Assembly (NCBI GenBank): GCA_015486905.1
Contig: WFQV01000011.1
Location: forward strand, 1-34,874
From: Melioribacteraceae bacterium
GTDB taxonomy: Bacteria; Bacteroidota; Ignavibacteria; Ignavibacteriales; Melioribacteraceae
Length of the DNA: 34,874 nucleotides
Reading direction: 5' to 3'
Numbering within the stretch: the stretch's first letter is position 1; the number at the start of each line of letters is the position of its first letter. The notes beneath the pieces are model-generated. The model did no database searches and was not told where the DNA came from. It saw only the letters and a list, made by a program, of their open reading frames with translations. The position numbers and the translations under genes are program-made. Below are positions 12,139 to 23,619 of the stretch, piece after piece.

Positions 12139-12185
12139 GAGAATCTGAATTTTTATTGAAATATTAATTTTCACGGAGGATTTAC

Positions 12186-12563
12186 GTGCCAACAATAAAC
12201 CAGTTGGTGAGAAAAGGCAGAGAGAAAATTGTCTCGAAAAGTAAGTCGAGAGCTTTGGACGCATGCCCACAAAAGCGCGGCGTTTGTACTAGGGTTTACA
12301 CTACTACTCCTAAAAAACCAAACTCCGCTCTTAGAAAGGTTGCGAGAGTTCGTTTGACTAACGGAATTGAAGTTACAGCCTATATACCTGGCGAAGGACA
12401 CAATTTGCAGGAGCACTCAATCGTTTTGATTAGAGGCGGAAGAGTTAAAGATTTGCCCGGCGTTCGTTACCATATTATCCGCGGTACTTTAGATACCAGC
12501 GGTGTTGAGGATAGGAAAAAAGGCAGATCGAAGTATGGTGCTAAAAAACCTAAGGCTAAGTAA
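12186..12563 (+). CDS. rpsL: 30S ribosomal protein S12 (GTG start)
   Basis: [46 protein letters not shown]. Confidence 0.98.
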   Translation: MPTINQLVRKGREKIVSKSKSRALDACPQKRGVCTRVYTTTPKKPNSALRKVARVRLTNGIEVTAYIPGEGHNLQEHSIVLIRGGRVKDLPGVRYHIIRGTLDTSGVEDRKKGRSKYGAKKPKAK

Positions 12564-12568
12564 GAGTT

Positions 12569-13036
12569 ATGAGAAAGAGAAAAGCTGAAAAAAGATTTAT
12601 TAAACCGGACCCAAGATTCAACGATGTTTTGGTTGCAAAGTTCATTAATTATTTAATGTGGGACGGCAAGAAAACGGTTTCGCGGAACGTCCTCTACGAA
12701 AGTTTTGAGATTATTGAGAAGAAGACGAAAGAATCCGCATTGGAAATTTTTAAAAAAGCCGTTAACAATGTTCAACCTTTGGTCGAGGTTCGTAGCCGCA
12801 GGGTTGGTGGTGCTACTTACCAAGTACCAATGGAAGTGAGACCGGACAGAAGAATTGCTTTGGCTTTAAGATGGTTGAGGAATTACTCCCGTGAAAGGAA
12901 AGAAAAAACAATGGCTCAGAAGTTAGCCGCAGAGTTAATTTCCGCTTCCAAAGGTGAAGGCGCCGCAGTTAAGAAAAAAGACGATACGCATAGAATGGCA
13001 GAAGCAAACAAAGCATTTGCTCATTTTAAATGGTGA
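12569..13036 (+). CDS. rpsG: 30S ribosomal protein S7
   Basis: MRKRKAEKR, EVRSRRVGGATYQVPMEVRPDRR. Confidence 0.98.
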   Translation: MRKRKAEKRFIKPDPRFNDVLVAKFINYLMWDGKKTVSRNVLYESFEIIEKKTKESALEIFKKAVNNVQPLVEVRSRRVGGATYQVPMEVRPDRRIALALRWLRNYSRERKEKTMAQKLAAELISASKGEGAAVKKKDDTHRMAEANKAFAHFKW

Positions 13037-13057
13037 TGATGGTTAAGAAAGGATTTT

Positions 13058-15160
13058 ATGTCTCACAAAAGAGTTGACATATCGAAAGTTAGAAACATCG
13101 GAATTATGGCGCATATCGACGCCGGAAAAACCACTACAACCGAACGAATACTTTACTATACGGGTAAAGTACATCGCATCGGTGAAGTGCACGAAGGCGC
13201 CGCTACCATGGATTGGATGGAGCAGGAAAAGGAAAGAGGAATTACCATTACGAGCGCAGCAACAACTTGCTTCTGGAGAAATCACCAAATAAATATCATC
13301 GACACTCCCGGTCACGTTGACTTTACCGTTGAGGTAGAAAGGTCTTTAAGAGTTCTCGACGGAGTGATTGCTCTTTTCTCGGCAGTCGGCGGTGTGGAAC
13401 CTCAATCGGAAACGGTTTGGCGCCAAGCGAATAAATACAGCGTTCCGAGAATTGCATTCGTCAATAAAATGGACAGAATCGGAGCGGACTTTTACAACGT
13501 AATCGATATGATGAAAGACCGTCTCAAAGCTAATGCTGTTCCTATTACTTTACCAATCGGCGCTGGGGATTTGTTCTCCGGTGTTGTCGATTTGATTGAA
13601 ATGAAAGCCCGTATGTACCACGAGGAAACACTCGGTGCAACTTATGAGGAGATGGAAATACCTGCGGATTTGCTCCATACTGCGGAAAAATACCGTACAA
13701 TAATGCTTGAAGCTGTCTCTGAAGTTGATGATACACTTTTGGAAAAATATCTCGACGGCGAAGAAATTACAGCTGATGAAATTAAAAGCGTTCTTAAAAA
13801 AGCAACTCAAGAATTGAAAATAGTTCCGGTGATTTGCGGTTCTTCTTACAAGAACAAAGGAGTTCAGAAATTACTTGATGGAATTGTGGATTTTCTTCCT
13901 TCACCGTACGATATCGGAACGGTAATAGGCCGTAGGATTAAAGACGGTGAGTTGGTTGAAAGGAAGACCGACGAGAACGAAAAGTTTACCGCTCTTGCAT
14001 TTAAAATAATGACCGACCCTTACGTTGGGAAATTAACTTATATTCGTGTTTACAGCGGTAAATTAAAAGCCGGTTCTTATGTTTACAATTCGAACTCTCA
14101 GAAAAAAGAACGTGTAGGAAGAATTTTACTGATGCATGCCAATCACCGCGAAGATATGAACGAAGTTCGCGCAGGCGATATTGTGGGAATAGTCGGTCTG
14201 AAACACACCCGCACGGGAGATACTCTTTGCGATGAACACGGCCCCATTATTCTTGAAGAAATGGAATTTCCCGAGCCTGTTATTCAAATTGCTATTGAAC
14301 CTAAAACCAAAGCCGATCAGGATAAACTATCGGACGCTTTGGCTAAATTGTCCGAGGAAGACCCTACTTTTCGCGTAAAAGTGGACGAAGAAACCGGGCA
14401 GACTTTAATTAGCGGAATGGGTGAGCTTCATTTGGAAATTCTCGTTGACAGAATGAAAAGAGAATTTAAAGTAGAAGCCAACATCGGTAAACCTCAGGTC
14501 GCCTATAGAGAAACAATCACTAAAACCGTACAGTCCGAAGGCAGGTTCGTTAAACAGTCGGGCGGACGTGGTAAATACGGTCACGTTTGGCTGGAAATTT
14601 CACCCAACGAAATGGGTAAAGGTTTTGAGTTTGAAAACGCAATAGTCGGCGGGGTAGTGCCGAAGGAATACATTCCTGCTGTTCAGAAAGGTGTGAAAGA
14701 CGCTTTACAGAACGGTGTGATTGCAGGTTATCCCGTTGTGGATGTGAAAGTAAAACTTTACGACGGTTCGTATCATGATGTTGACTCCGATGAGGTTTCT
14801 TTTAAAGTTGCCGGCTCTATTGCTTTCCGCGAAGGTGCAAAGAAAGCCAACCCGATTTTATTGGAACCCATCATGAGCTTGGAAATTATTACACCCGAGG
14901 AATATCTCGGTGACGTAATGGGAGATTTAAACTCACGACGCGGGAAAATAGAAGGTTTTACCGCAAGGAAAGACGCCCAGGTAATTAGAGCACACGCCCC
15001 GTTATCCGAAATGTTCGGATACGCAACGCGCTTGCGTTCAATTACGCAAGGACGCGCTATTTACACAATGCAATTTTCACATTATCAGGAAGCTCCGAAA
15101 TCCGTTACGGATAAAATTTTGGAGAAATCCTTTAAAACAAAAGCAATGGAAACGATTTAA
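13058..15160 (+). CDS. fusA: Elongation factor G
   Basis: [44 protein letters not shown]; 700 aa. Confidence 0.98.
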   Translation: MSHKRVDISKVRNIGIMAHIDAGKTTTTERILYYTGKVHRIGEVHEGAATMDWMEQEKERGITITSAATTCFWRNHQINIIDTPGHVDFTVEVERSLRVLDGVIALFSAVGGVEPQSETVWRQANKYSVPRIAFVNKMDRIGADFYNVIDMMKDRLKANAVPITLPIGAGDLFSGVVDLIEMKARMYHEETLGATYEEMEIPADLLHTAEKYRTIMLEAVSEVDDTLLEKYLDGEEITADEIKSVLKKATQELKIVPVICGSSYKNKGVQKLLDGIVDFLPSPYDIGTVIGRRIKDGELVERKTDENEKFTALAFKIMTDPYVGKLTYIRVYSGKLKAGSYVYNSNSQKKERVGRILLMHANHREDMNEVRAGDIVGIVGLKHTRTGDTLCDEHGPIILEEMEFPEPVIQIAIEPKTKADQDKLSDALAKLSEEDPTFRVKVDEETGQTLISGMGELHLEILVDRMKREFKVEANIGKPQVAYRETITKTVQSEGRFVKQSGGRGKYGHVWLEISPNEMGKGFEFENAIVGGVVPKEYIPAVQKGVKDALQNGVIAGYPVVDVKVKLYDGSYHDVDSDEVSFKVAGSIAFREGAKKANPILLEPIMSLEIITPEEYLGDVMGDLNSRRGKIEGFTARKDAQVIRAHAPLSEMFGYATRLRSITQGRAIYTMQFSHYQEAPKSVTDKILEKSFKTKAMETI

Positions 15161-15201
15161 CAATAATTTAAATTAGGTAATAAAACAACAAGGAGTATTC
15201 G

Positions 15202-16410
15202 ATGGCAAAAGAAAAATTTGATAGGAGTAAGCCTCACGTTAATATTGGTACTATAGGACACGTAGACCATGGTAAGACGACTCTTACCGCCGCTATTACA
15301 ATGGCATTAGCGAAGAAAGGACTTTCGGAAGTTAGAACTTTCGACAGTATCGACAATGCTCCCGAAGAGAGAGAACGTGGTATTACGATTGCTACTGCAC
15401 ACGTTGAATACTCGACGGAAAAAAGGCACTATGCTCACGTTGATTGTCCCGGACACGCTGACTACGTTAAAAATATGATTACCGGCGCAGCCCAGATGGA
15501 CGGTGCAATTTTGGTTGTTGCCGCTACTGATGGTCCTATGCCTCAAACTAGAGAACACATTTTGTTAGCTCGCCAGGTTGGCGTGCCAAGAATTGTCGTC
15601 TTCATGAATAAAGTCGATATGGTTGACGATGAAGAACTTTTAGAATTAGTTGAAATGGAATTAAGAGAACTGTTGACAGAGTATGAATTCCCGGGCGATG
15701 AAATCCCGATTATTCGCGGTTCGGCTTTGGAAGCATTGGAAGCCGCTTCTAATCCCGACGTCCCTGCTGACGACCCGAGATTGAATTGCATCTGGGAACT
15801 TATGGATGCAGTTGACAATTACATCCCTCTTCCCAAAAGAGATGTTGACAAACCTTTCTTAATGCCCGTTGAGGACGTTTTCTCCATTACCGGTCGCGGT
15901 ACTGTTGCTACCGGTAGAGTAGAGAGAGGCGAAATTAAATTAAACGAAGAAGTTGAATTAATCGGTTTGGGCGTTCATAAGAAAACTGTTGTTACCGGAA
16001 TCGAAATGTTCCGCAAGGAATTGGACGCTGCAATTGCCGGCGATAATGCTGGCCTTCTTTTGAGAGGTATTGACAAGAAAGAAATTCAGAGAGGAATGGT
16101 AGTGGCAAAACCCGGTTCCATTACTCCGCATAAGAAATTCGAAGGTGAGGTTTACGTATTGTCGAAAGACGAAGGCGGACGTCACACTCCGTTCTTTAAC
16201 GGCTACAGACCGCAGTTCTATTTCCGCACAACGGACGTTACCGGTGTTGCAATGCTTCCTGAAGGAACCGAAATGGTTATGCCTGGCGATAACGTTAGAC
16301 TTTCCGTCGAACTTATTTCCGAAATAGCCATGGAAGAAGGCCTTCGCTTTGCTATACGCGAAGGCGGTAGAACGGTTGGCGCTGGAGTTGTAACTAAAAT
16401 CATTGAATAA
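15202..16410 (+). CDS. tuf: Elongation factor Tu
   Basis: [45 protein letters not shown]; 402 aa. Confidence 0.98.
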   Translation: MAKEKFDRSKPHVNIGTIGHVDHGKTTLTAAITMALAKKGLSEVRTFDSIDNAPEERERGITIATAHVEYSTEKRHYAHVDCPGHADYVKNMITGAAQMDGAILVVAATDGPMPQTREHILLARQVGVPRIVVFMNKVDMVDDEELLELVEMELRELLTEYEFPGDEIPIIRGSALEALEAASNPDVPADDPRLNCIWELMDAVDNYIPLPKRDVDKPFLMPVEDVFSITGRGTVATGRVERGEIKLNEEVELIGLGVHKKTVVTGIEMFRKELDAAIAGDNAGLLLRGIDKKEIQRGMVVAKPGSITPHKKFEGEVYVLSKDEGGRHTPFFNGYRPQFYFRTTDVTGVAMLPEGTEMVMPGDNVRLSVELISEIAMEEGLRFAIREGGRTVGAGVVTKIIE

Positions 16411-16428
16411 ATTAAATATTGATATGTT

Positions 16429-16460
16429 AGGGAAGGATTGTTCCTTCCCTTCTTTATCTT
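16429..16460 (+). terminator. Terminator-like hairpin in the tuf-rpsJ spacer
   Basis: AGGGAAGGA (16429-16437), TTGT loop, TCCTTCCCT (16442-16450), followed by the moderately T-rich TCTTTATCTT. Confidence 0.55.
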
Positions 16461-16480
16461 AAGTAATAGGAGAAAGAAAG

Positions 16481-16789
16481 TTGCCTGGTCAGAAGATTAG
16501 AATTAAATTGAAATCATACGATCATATTTTGATTGACAAATCGACCGAAAAGATTATTAAAACGGTTAAAAGTACCGGTGCGGTTGTTTCGGGTCCTATC
16601 CCGTTACCAACCAAGCGCTCCGTTTTTACTGTTCTAAGATCTCCTCACGTAGATAAAAAATCTCGCGAGCAGTTTGAAATTCGTTCTCACAAAAGAATAA
16701 TTGATATTCATAATTCTAATAACAAGACCGTCGATTCTCTTAGTAAATTGGAAATACCGGCGGGTGTTGATATTGAGATTAAGTTATAA
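16481..16789 (+). CDS. rpsJ: 30S ribosomal protein S10 (TTG start)
   Basis: [51 protein letters not shown]. Confidence 0.97.
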   Translation: MPGQKIRIKLKSYDHILIDKSTEKIIKTVKSTGAVVSGPIPLPTKRSVFTVLRSPHVDKKSREQFEIRSHKRIIDIHNSNNKTVDSLSKLEIPAGVDIEIKL

Positions 16790-16800
16790 GGATGATTAAA

Positions 16801-17421
16801 ATGCCTGGATTGTTAGGTAAAAAAATAGGAATGACAAGTATTTACACGGATGATGGTTCTAATATTCCCGTTACTGTGGTTGAAGCAGGCCCGTGTACCG
16901 TTGTCGGTAAAAAAACAACCGAAAAAGACGGTTACGAGGCTTTAATATTGGGTTTTGGTGCTAAAAAGGAAAAACACCTTAATAAACCCGAAAAGGGATT
17001 CTTTACAAAAAACAAAGTAGAACCTGCTAAGGTGATTAAAGAATTTAAAAATTTTCAAACCGAAGAATTTAATAACGGCGATAAAATAACCGTTGAGATT
17101 TTTAAGGAAGGTGAGAAAGTTAAAGTTAGCGGGATGAGCAAAGGCAAAGGATTCCAGGGTGTAATGAAACGTCACGGCTTCGGCGGCGTCGGCGGCACAA
17201 CGCACGGTCAAGGCGATAGACTCAGAGCACCGGGTTCAATAGGACAAAGCTCCTATCCCTCAAGAGTTCTTAAAGGCACACGCATGGCTGGCAGAACCGG
17301 CCACGAAAGAGTGACCGTAAAAAATCTTAAAGTTGTAAAAATAATCCCGGAGAAAAACATCATTATGCTTAAAGGCGCTGTCCCGGGTGCAATCAATACT
17401 ATAGTGGAAATTAAAAATTAG
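16801..17421 (+). CDS. rplC: 50S ribosomal protein L3
   Basis: MPGLLGKKIGMTSIYTDDG; GFQGVMKRHGFGG. ATG at 16801 preferred over 16792. Confidence 0.96.
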   Translation: MPGLLGKKIGMTSIYTDDGSNIPVTVVEAGPCTVVGKKTTEKDGYEALILGFGAKKEKHLNKPEKGFFTKNKVEPAKVIKEFKNFQTEEFNNGDKITVEIFKEGEKVKVSGMSKGKGFQGVMKRHGFGGVGGTTHGQGDRLRAPGSIGQSSYPSRVLKGTRMAGRTGHERVTVKNLKVVKIIPEKNIIMLKGAVPGAINTIVEIKN

Positions 17422-17433
17422 TTGGTTGGCAAG

Positions 17434-18060
17434 ATGAAATTAGATGTGTATAAAATAGATGGTAGTAAATCCGGCGAAACGATTGAATTAACGGATGATA
17501 TTTTTGCTATTGAACCGAACGATCACGTAATTTACCTCGATGTTAAAGCCTTTTTGGCTAATAAGCGTCAAGGCACTCACAAAGCTAAGGAAAGAAGCGA
17601 AGTTAGAGGTGGCGGACGTAAACCATGGAGACAGAAAGGGAGAGGAACGGCTCGTGCCGGTACAACCCGCTCACCCCTTTGGGTCGGCGGCGGAACTATT
17701 TTCGGACCACGACCAAGAAGTTACAGACAGAAGGTGAATGCTAAGGTTAAGAAATTGGCAAGGAAATCGGCTCTTTCTTACAAAGCCAAAGCCAACCAAA
17801 TTCTTGTTGTTGAGGATTTTGAATTTGAAGCTCCAAAGACAAAAAATGTAGTTAATTTCTTGAATGCTCTTGAACTTAACGGTAAAAAAGTTCTTCTGCT
17901 TACGGAAAGTAAAAAACAAAATATTTATCTCTCCGGCAGAAATGTTCCGAAATTCAACGTTTTGGAAGCAAACAGTGCGGCTACTTATCACTTGCTGAAT
18001 AATCAAGTGCTAATTTTTCAAAAAAGCGCCGTCGAGAAATTAGTAAGTACATTAAATTAA
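17434..18060 (+). CDS. rplD: 50S ribosomal protein L4
   Basis: MKLDVYKIDGSKSGE, RGGGRKPWRQKGRGTARAGTTRSPLWVGGGTIFGP. Start likely ATG at 17434; the track begins at TTG 17422. Confidence 0.95.
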   Translation: MKLDVYKIDGSKSGETIELTDDIFAIEPNDHVIYLDVKAFLANKRQGTHKAKERSEVRGGGRKPWRQKGRGTARAGTTRSPLWVGGGTIFGPRPRSYRQKVNAKVKKLARKSALSYKAKANQILVVEDFEFEAPKTKNVVNFLNALELNGKKVLLLTESKKQNIYLSGRNVPKFNVLEANSAATYHLLNNQVLIFQKSAVEKLVSTLN

Positions 18061-18071
18061 ATGGATTTGAG

Positions 18072-18365
18072 ATGAGAAGTATTTTAATTAGACCTTTGGT
18101 TACCGAAAAGATGACGGATATTACTGCTGAAGAAAACAAGTACGGCTTTGTCGTTGATATTAATGCAAATAAGATTCAGATAGCCAAAGCCGTTCAAGAA
18201 AAGTTTCAAGTTGACGTTGTCGCTGTTAATACAACTAGACATAAAGGGAAAACAAGAACACAATTTACCAAGAGAGGACGTTTTACAGGTAAAACTCCTC
18301 GGGTGAAAAAAGCAATTGTTACCCTTAAGGAAGGTCAAACTATCGATTTGTTAGGCGAATCATAG
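18072..18365 (+). CDS. rplW: 50S ribosomal protein L23
   Basis: ILIRPLVTEKMTDI, YGFVVDINANKIQIAKAVQEKF. Confidence 0.97.
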   Translation: MRSILIRPLVTEKMTDITAEENKYGFVVDINANKIQIAKAVQEKFQVDVVAVNTTRHKGKTRTQFTKRGRFTGKTPRVKKAIVTLKEGQTIDLLGES

Positions 18366-18388
18366 GAATAAGGAAGACGGAGAATTAA

Positions 18389-19216
18389 ATGGCAATTAGA
18401 AAGTTAAATCCGGTTACGCCCGGTACAAGGTTTATGTCGGTTCCGACTTTTGAGGAGATAACGAAAACCTCTCCCGAAAAGTCATTGACCGTTTCGTTGA
18501 AGAAAAGCGGCGGTAGGAACAATCATGGACGTGTAACTGCACGTCACCGCGGCGGCGGACATAAAAGGAAATATCGTGTTATTGACTTTAAAAGAGATAA
18601 ATTCGGAATTCCGGCTAAAGTTTTTTCCATCGAATACGACCCGAACAGGTCCGCAAGAATTGCATTGCTTCATTACATTGACGGTGAGAAAAGGTACATT
18701 TTGGCTCCCGACGGTTTAAAAGTAGGCGATACGGTTCAATCGGGACCCGATAGCGAAATTAAAGTTGGTAATGCTCTTAAATTAAAAGATATTCCGCTCG
18801 GTAGTTTTGTCCATAATGTTGAACTTAAACCTGGTAAAGGCGGACAGTTAGGACGTTCTGCCGGTTCCTCTTTACAATTAATGGCAAGGGAAGGAAATTA
18901 CGCAACGTTGAAAATGCCCTCCAGCGAGGTTAGAATGGTTCATGTGGAATGTATGGCAACATACGGAACGGTTGGTAATGCAGACCATCTGAACATCAGC
19001 GTTGGTAAAGCAGGCAGAAGCAGATGGCTCGGTAAACGCCCGCATACCCGAGGCGTTGCAATGAACCCCGTTGACCACCCAATGGGCGGCGGCGAAGGGA
19101 AATCTTCCGGCGGCGGTCACCCTGTCTCACCCTGGGGTCAAGCAGCCAAAGGTTTGAAAACCCGCAAAAAGAAAAAAGATTCTAATAAATACATAGTAAG
19201 AAGAAGAAAAAGTTAG
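18389..19216 (+). CDS. rplB: 50S ribosomal protein L2
   Basis: [62 protein letters not shown]. Confidence 0.98.
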   Translation: MAIRKLNPVTPGTRFMSVPTFEEITKTSPEKSLTVSLKKSGGRNNHGRVTARHRGGGHKRKYRVIDFKRDKFGIPAKVFSIEYDPNRSARIALLHYIDGEKRYILAPDGLKVGDTVQSGPDSEIKVGNALKLKDIPLGSFVHNVELKPGKGGQLGRSAGSSLQLMAREGNYATLKMPSSEVRMVHVECMATYGTVGNADHLNISVGKAGRSRWLGKRPHTRGVAMNPVDHPMGGGEGKSSGGGHPVSPWGQAAKGLKTRKKKKDSNKYIVRRRKS

Positions 19217-19226
19217 AGATTGAAAT

Positions 19227-19517
19227 ATGCCAAGGTCAATTAAAAAAGGTCCGTACGTAAATTACAAGCTACTTAAAAGAGTACGCGAGTTAAACGATAA
19301 AAACCAGAAAAAGATTATTAAAACCTGGTCGCGTGCAAGTATGATTGTTCCTGAATTTGTGGGGCACACAATTGCCGTACACAACGGGAACAAAATGATT
19401 CCGGTTTACATCTCGGAAAATATGGTGGGTCACAAATTAGGTGAATTCTCTCCCACTCGTATTTTTAGGGGTCACCCGGGCACTAAAGCCGAAAAAGCAG
19501 CTAGAATGAAGAAATAG
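19227..19517 (+). CDS. rpsS: 30S ribosomal protein S19
   Basis: [43 protein letters not shown]. Confidence 0.98.
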   Translation: MPRSIKKGPYVNYKLLKRVRELNDKNQKKIIKTWSRASMIVPEFVGHTIAVHNGNKMIPVYISENMVGHKLGEFSPTRIFRGHPGTKAEKAARMKK

Positions 19518-19536
19518 GTATTGAGGAATTTGTTAA

Positions 19537-19881
19537 ATGGAAGCAAAAGCAACACATAAGTATATTGGAACTTCGCCTCGTAAGATGAGACTTGTTATTG
19601 ATTTGATTAGAGGCGAATCGGTTGAGCAAGCAATTGAAATTTTGCATTTTAGCCCCAAGCATGCTGCAAGAGACGCTGAAAAAGTTTTGCGCTCGGCTGT
19701 AGCTAATTTGTTTAACAAGGACGAGGAATCGCATTACGACCCTTCCGACCTTTACGTCAAGGAAGCGTATGTTGATCAGGGTCCTACATTAAAAAGGATT
19801 TTGCCTGCCCCTATGGGTAGGGCTTACAGAGTAAGGAAAAGATCTAATCATTTGACAATTGTAGTAGCTACGAAAAGTTAA
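19537..19881 (+). CDS. rplV: 50S ribosomal protein L22
   Basis: [39 protein letters not shown]. Confidence 0.97.
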   Translation: MEAKATHKYIGTSPRKMRLVIDLIRGESVEQAIEILHFSPKHAARDAEKVLRSAVANLFNKDEESHYDPSDLYVKEAYVDQGPTLKRILPAPMGRAYRVRKRSNHLTIVVATKS

Positions 19882-19898
19882 CTTTAGGAGGAATATTT

Positions 19899-20540
19899 TT
19901 GGGTCAGAAAACAAATCCAATAGGTCTTAGAGTCGGAATAATTAGAGGTTGGGAATCTAATTGGTACGAACGCGGAAGTTATGCCAACAAATTGTTGGAA
20001 GACAGAAAGATTAGAATGTACATAAGGAACCGTCTTAAAAAGGCGGGCATTTCAAGAATTGTTGTTAACCGTACCTCTAAGAACGTGATTTTAAATATTT
20101 ACACTTCACGTCCCGGTGTGGTAATTGGTAAAAGCGGTAAAGAAATCAATCAGTTGGAAGAAGAATTGAAGAAAATTACCGGCAAGGAAGTAAAGATTCA
20201 GATTTCGGAGATAAAGCGCCCTGAACTCGATGCTTACCTCGTTGCCGAAAATATTGCACAGCAGTTAACCGGTAGAATTTCTTTCCGTAGAGCAATGAAA
20301 TCCGCCATTACCTCTGCAATGAGAATGGGCGCCGAAGGCATCCGTGTAATGTGTGCAGGTAGATTAGGCGGTGCCGAAATGGCAAGAACGGAGCAGTACA
20401 AGGAAGGAAGAATTCCTCTGCATACTTTAAGAGCTGACATCGATTATGCTGTTGCTACCGCTCAAACAATTTATGGCTCCATTGGTGTTAAAGTTTGGAT
20501 TTGCCGTGGAGAAATTTTAGGTAAAAGAATTTCTGAGTAA
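19899..20540 (+). CDS. rpsC: 30S ribosomal protein S3 (TTG start)
   Basis: [48 protein letters not shown]. Confidence 0.98.
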   Translation: MGQKTNPIGLRVGIIRGWESNWYERGSYANKLLEDRKIRMYIRNRLKKAGISRIVVNRTSKNVILNIYTSRPGVVIGKSGKEINQLEEELKKITGKEVKIQISEIKRPELDAYLVAENIAQQLTGRISFRRAMKSAITSAMRMGAEGIRVMCAGRLGGAEMARTEQYKEGRIPLHTLRADIDYAVATAQTIYGSIGVKVWICRGEILGKRISE

Positions 20541-20561
20541 GAGTTACTGGGAGTAGTCTCT

Positions 20562-20978
20562 ATGTTAATGCCGAAAAGAGTAAAATACAGGAAAATGCAA
20601 CGCGGCCGCCGAAAAGGCAAAGCAAACCGCGGTCACAGAGTTAGTTTTGGAGATTTTGGACTTAAAGCCTTAGAAGCCGGTTGGATTACCAGCCGTCAAA
20701 TAGAAGCCTGTAGGGTGGCTATGACGCGTAAGATGAAAAGGGACGGAAAAGTTTGGATACGTATTTTCCCCGACAAACCCGTTTCAAAGAAACCTTTGGA
20801 AACACGTATGGGTAAAGGTAAAGGCGCACCGGAATTTTGGGTCGCTGTCGTTAAACCCGGCAGAGTTATGTTCGAGGTAGCCGGCGTCTCCGAAGAATTG
20901 GCTCGCGAAGCTTTGAGATTAGCTTCTCATAAACTTCCGATTAAAACTAAAATTGTCGTAAGACCGGATTACGAATAA
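20562..20978 (+). CDS. rplP: 50S ribosomal protein L16
   Basis: [46 protein letters not shown]. Confidence 0.98.
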   Translation: MLMPKRVKYRKMQRGRRKGKANRGHRVSFGDFGLKALEAGWITSRQIEACRVAMTRKMKRDGKVWIRIFPDKPVSKKPLETRMGKGKGAPEFWVAVVKPGRVMFEVAGVSEELAREALRLASHKLPIKTKIVVRPDYE

Positions 20979-20996
20979 AAATAAGGTGATTTCAGA

Positions 20997-21203
20997 ATGA
21001 AGATGTACGAAATTCGTGAAATGAGAAATGAAGAATTGAAGAAAAGAATTGAAGAAGAGGAAATGAATCTTATCGACTTAAGATTCCAGAACTCTTTTAA
21101 AAGTCTTACAAATACATCGAAAATTAAACTCACGCGAAGAGATATTGCAAGAATGAAAACCGAACTTCGCCAAAGAGAAGAACAAGAGAAGAATAATAAT
21201 TAA
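20997..21203 (+). CDS. rpmC: 50S ribosomal protein L29
   Basis: [27 protein letters not shown]; between rplP and rpsQ. Confidence 0.96.
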   Translation: MKMYEIREMRNEELKKRIEEEEMNLIDLRFQNSFKSLTNTSKIKLTRRDIARMKTELRQREEQEKNNN

Positions 21204-21220
21204 GGAGTTATTCTAAGTTT

Positions 21221-21478
21221 ATGGAAAAACGCGGACATCGTAAAATAAGAATCGGTACTGTTATTGGAAATAAAATGGACAAGAGCATTATCGTTGCCAT
21301 CGAAAGGAAGGTAGCGCATCCGATTTACAAGAAGTATTTTAAGAAAACAACTAAGCTAATGGTTCACGACGAAAAGAACGAATGTAATGTTGGTGATGTG
21401 GTTAAGATTATGGAAACGAGACCGTTAAGCAAGAATAAAAACTGGCGTTTGGTTGAAATAGTTGAAAAAGCTAAGTAA
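21221..21478 (+). CDS. rpsQ: 30S ribosomal protein S17
   Basis: [56 protein letters not shown]. Confidence 0.97.
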   Translation: MEKRGHRKIRIGTVIGNKMDKSIIVAIERKVAHPIYKKYFKKTTKLMVHDEKNECNVGDVVKIMETRPLSKNKNWRLVEIVEKAK

Positions 21479-21505
21479 TTTGAGCGAGAGAAGGAGTAGC
21501 CTAAA

Positions 21506-21874
21506 ATGATACAACAAGAAACAAACTTAGTAGTAGCAGACAATTCCGGCGCAAAAAAGGTTCGCTGTATTAAGGTTTTAGGCGGAAGTAGGAAAAGATA
21601 TGCTACGGTCGGTGACTTGGTTGTTGTTACTGTTAAAGCTGCCATACCCGGCGGTGGAGTTAAAAAAGGTGAGGTTTCTAAAGCTGTAATAGTAAGAACC
21701 AAAAAGGAAGTCCGACGTAAAGACGGCTCTTACATCCGTTTCGATGAAAATGCCGCCGTTCTTTTGAACAATCAGAACGAACCACGCGGTACACGCATCT
21801 TCGGTCCCGTTGCAAGAGAACTGCGGGATAAAAAATTTATGAAAATAATCTCTTTAGCGCCTGAAGTATTATAA
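21506..21874 (+). CDS. rplN: 50S ribosomal protein L14
   Basis: [28 protein letters not shown]. Confidence 0.98.
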   Translation: MIQQETNLVVADNSGAKKVRCIKVLGGSRKRYATVGDLVVVTVKAAIPGGGVKKGEVSKAVIVRTKKEVRRKDGSYIRFDENAAVLLNNQNEPRGTRIFGPVARELRDKKFMKIISLAPEVL

Positions 21875-21889
21875 ATTAAGGATTTGGCA

Positions 21890-22216
21890 ATGAAAGTTAA
21901 AAAGAACGATATGGTTTTGGTAATTGCGGGTAACTACCTCGGTAAAACCGGTAAGGTTTTGAAAGTGTTCCCGGCAAAGAACAAGGTGATTATCGAAGGC
22001 GTTAACGTTAGAAAACGCCACACTAAACCGAATCAACAATACCCTAACGGCGGTATTATTGAAAAAGAACTTCCTATTAACGTCTCTAACGTAATGGTTT
22101 TGGACCCTAAGACAAACGAACCTACCAGAATTGGTAAAAGAATCATTATTGATGACAAAACCGGGAAGAAGAAAAGCGTTAGAATTTCTAAATCAAGCGG
22201 TGAAATGTTGGCTTAA
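21890..22216 (+). CDS. rplX: 50S ribosomal protein L24
   Basis: [28 protein letters not shown] (KOW). ATG at 21890 is better placed after AAGGA than TTG 21884. Confidence 0.96.
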   Translation: MKVKKNDMVLVIAGNYLGKTGKVLKVFPAKNKVIIEGVNVRKRHTKPNQQYPNGGIIEKELPINVSNVMVLDPKTNEPTRIGKRIIIDDKTGKKKSVRISKSSGEMLA

Positions 22217-22237
22217 TTTTGAGGATTAGATTTAACT

Positions 22238-22900
22238 ATGGCTAAAAAAACAGAAACAAAAAAGACAGAAACTAAGAAAGCGGAAACTAAAAAAACAGCT
22301 TCGAAGAAAACTGCGAAAAAAGTTTCAAAAACAGTTGAAGATAATTATGCTCCGAGACTTTTAACAAAGTACCGGAAGGATATTGTACCGGCTTTAATGA
22401 AGCAATTTTCGTACAAAAACGTTATGCAAGTTCCGAAAATTCAGAAGATTGTAGTTAATATGGGTGTCGGTGAAGCCGCTCAGGATTCCAAACAGCTCGA
22501 TGAAGCAATTGCCGATATCAGAGCTATTACAGGTCAGCATCCTACCATTCGTACGGCTAAAAAATCGGTTTCGAACTTTAAACTGCGTCAAGGAATGAAA
22601 ATCGGTGCGAAAGTTACGCTCCGTAAAGCAATGATGTACGAATTTTTAGATAGATTAATTACTACCGCTCTTCCGCGTGTGCGAGACTTCCGTGGTATTT
22701 CGGATAAATCTTTCGACGGAAGAGGAAATTACACGCTCGGAATTAAAGAGCAGACCGTTTTCCCTGAAATTAACGTTGATAAGGTTACTAAAGTTCGGGG
22801 AATGGATATTACTTTTGTCACCTCCGCCAAAACCGATGAAGAGGCTTTTGCACTCCTTTCGGCTTTCGGAGTTCCATTTAAAAGAAAAGAAATGCAATAA
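22238..22900 (+). CDS. rplE: 50S ribosomal protein L5 with Lys/Thr/Glu-rich N-terminal extension
   Basis: L5 core [41 protein letters not shown]; extension [39 protein letters not shown]. Confidence 0.97.
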   Translation: MAKKTETKKTETKKAETKKTASKKTAKKVSKTVEDNYAPRLLTKYRKDIVPALMKQFSYKNVMQVPKIQKIVVNMGVGEAAQDSKQLDEAIADIRAITGQHPTIRTAKKSVSNFKLRQGMKIGAKVTLRKAMMYEFLDRLITTALPRVRDFRGISDKSFDGRGNYTLGIKEQTVFPEINVDKVTKVRGMDITFVTSAKTDEEAFALLSAFGVPFKRKEMQ

Positions 22901-22913
22901 TATAGGGACAATT

Positions 22914-23183
22914 ATGGCAAGAAAGTGCATGGCAGCCCGCGAGGCTAAAAAACAAAAGTTAGTTGAAAAATATGCTAAGGTTCGTAAAGAACTTAAAGAA
23001 AAAGGTGATTACGAAGGTTTGCAAAAATTGCCGAAAAATTCCGTTCCGGTCAGATTGCACAACCGTTGTTTGGTTACGGGGCGCTCCCGCGGTTACTACA
23101 GAAAATTTGGCGTCTCAAGATTAGTTTTTCGTGAAATGGCTCTCCGCGGTGAAATACCCGGAGTAAAGAAATCAAGTTGGTAA
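22914..23183 (+). CDS. rpsN: 30S ribosomal protein S14 (long, zinc-independent form)
   Basis: [28 protein letters not shown]...[39 protein letters not shown]. True start is ATG 22914; track start 22677 is inside rplE. Confidence 0.96.
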   Translation: MARKCMAAREAKKQKLVEKYAKVRKELKEKGDYEGLQKLPKNSVPVRLHNRCLVTGRSRGYYRKFGVSRLVFREMALRGEIPGVKKSSW

Positions 23184-23200
23184 TAAGAGGAGAATGTTAA

Positions 23201-23596
23201 ATGCCAGTTACTGATCCGATTGCAGATTTTTTAACAAGAATTAGAAATGCAGTCAAAGCAAAAAAGAGATGGGTTGAAATCCCAGCCTCTAATATGAAAA
23301 TTCGCATTGCCGAAATAATGAAAGATTACAATTTTATCAGAGATTTTACGGTTATTGAAGATAATAAACAAAACGTGGTTCGTATCTTCCTGAAATATGT
23401 TAACGATACTTCCTCGATTACAGGGCTGAAAAAAATTAGTAAACCCGGTTTGAGAGTGTACACGGATAAGGACCACTTACCGAGAGTATTGAACGGATTG
23501 GGAATTGCAGTTATTTCAACCTCGCAAGGATTGATGAGCGATAAACAAGCTCGGAAAGAAGGGGTTGGCGGCGAAGTTGTTTGTTATATTTGGTAA
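23201..23596 (+). CDS. rpsH: 30S ribosomal protein S8
   Basis: [48 protein letters not shown]. Confidence 0.98.
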   Translation: MPVTDPIADFLTRIRNAVKAKKRWVEIPASNMKIRIAEIMKDYNFIRDFTVIEDNKQNVVRIFLKYVNDTSSITGLKKISKPGLRVYTDKDHLPRVLNGLGIAVISTSQGLMSDKQARKEGVGGEVVCYIW

Positions 23597-23619
23597 AATT
23601 TAGTTAACGGAGTTTAAAA

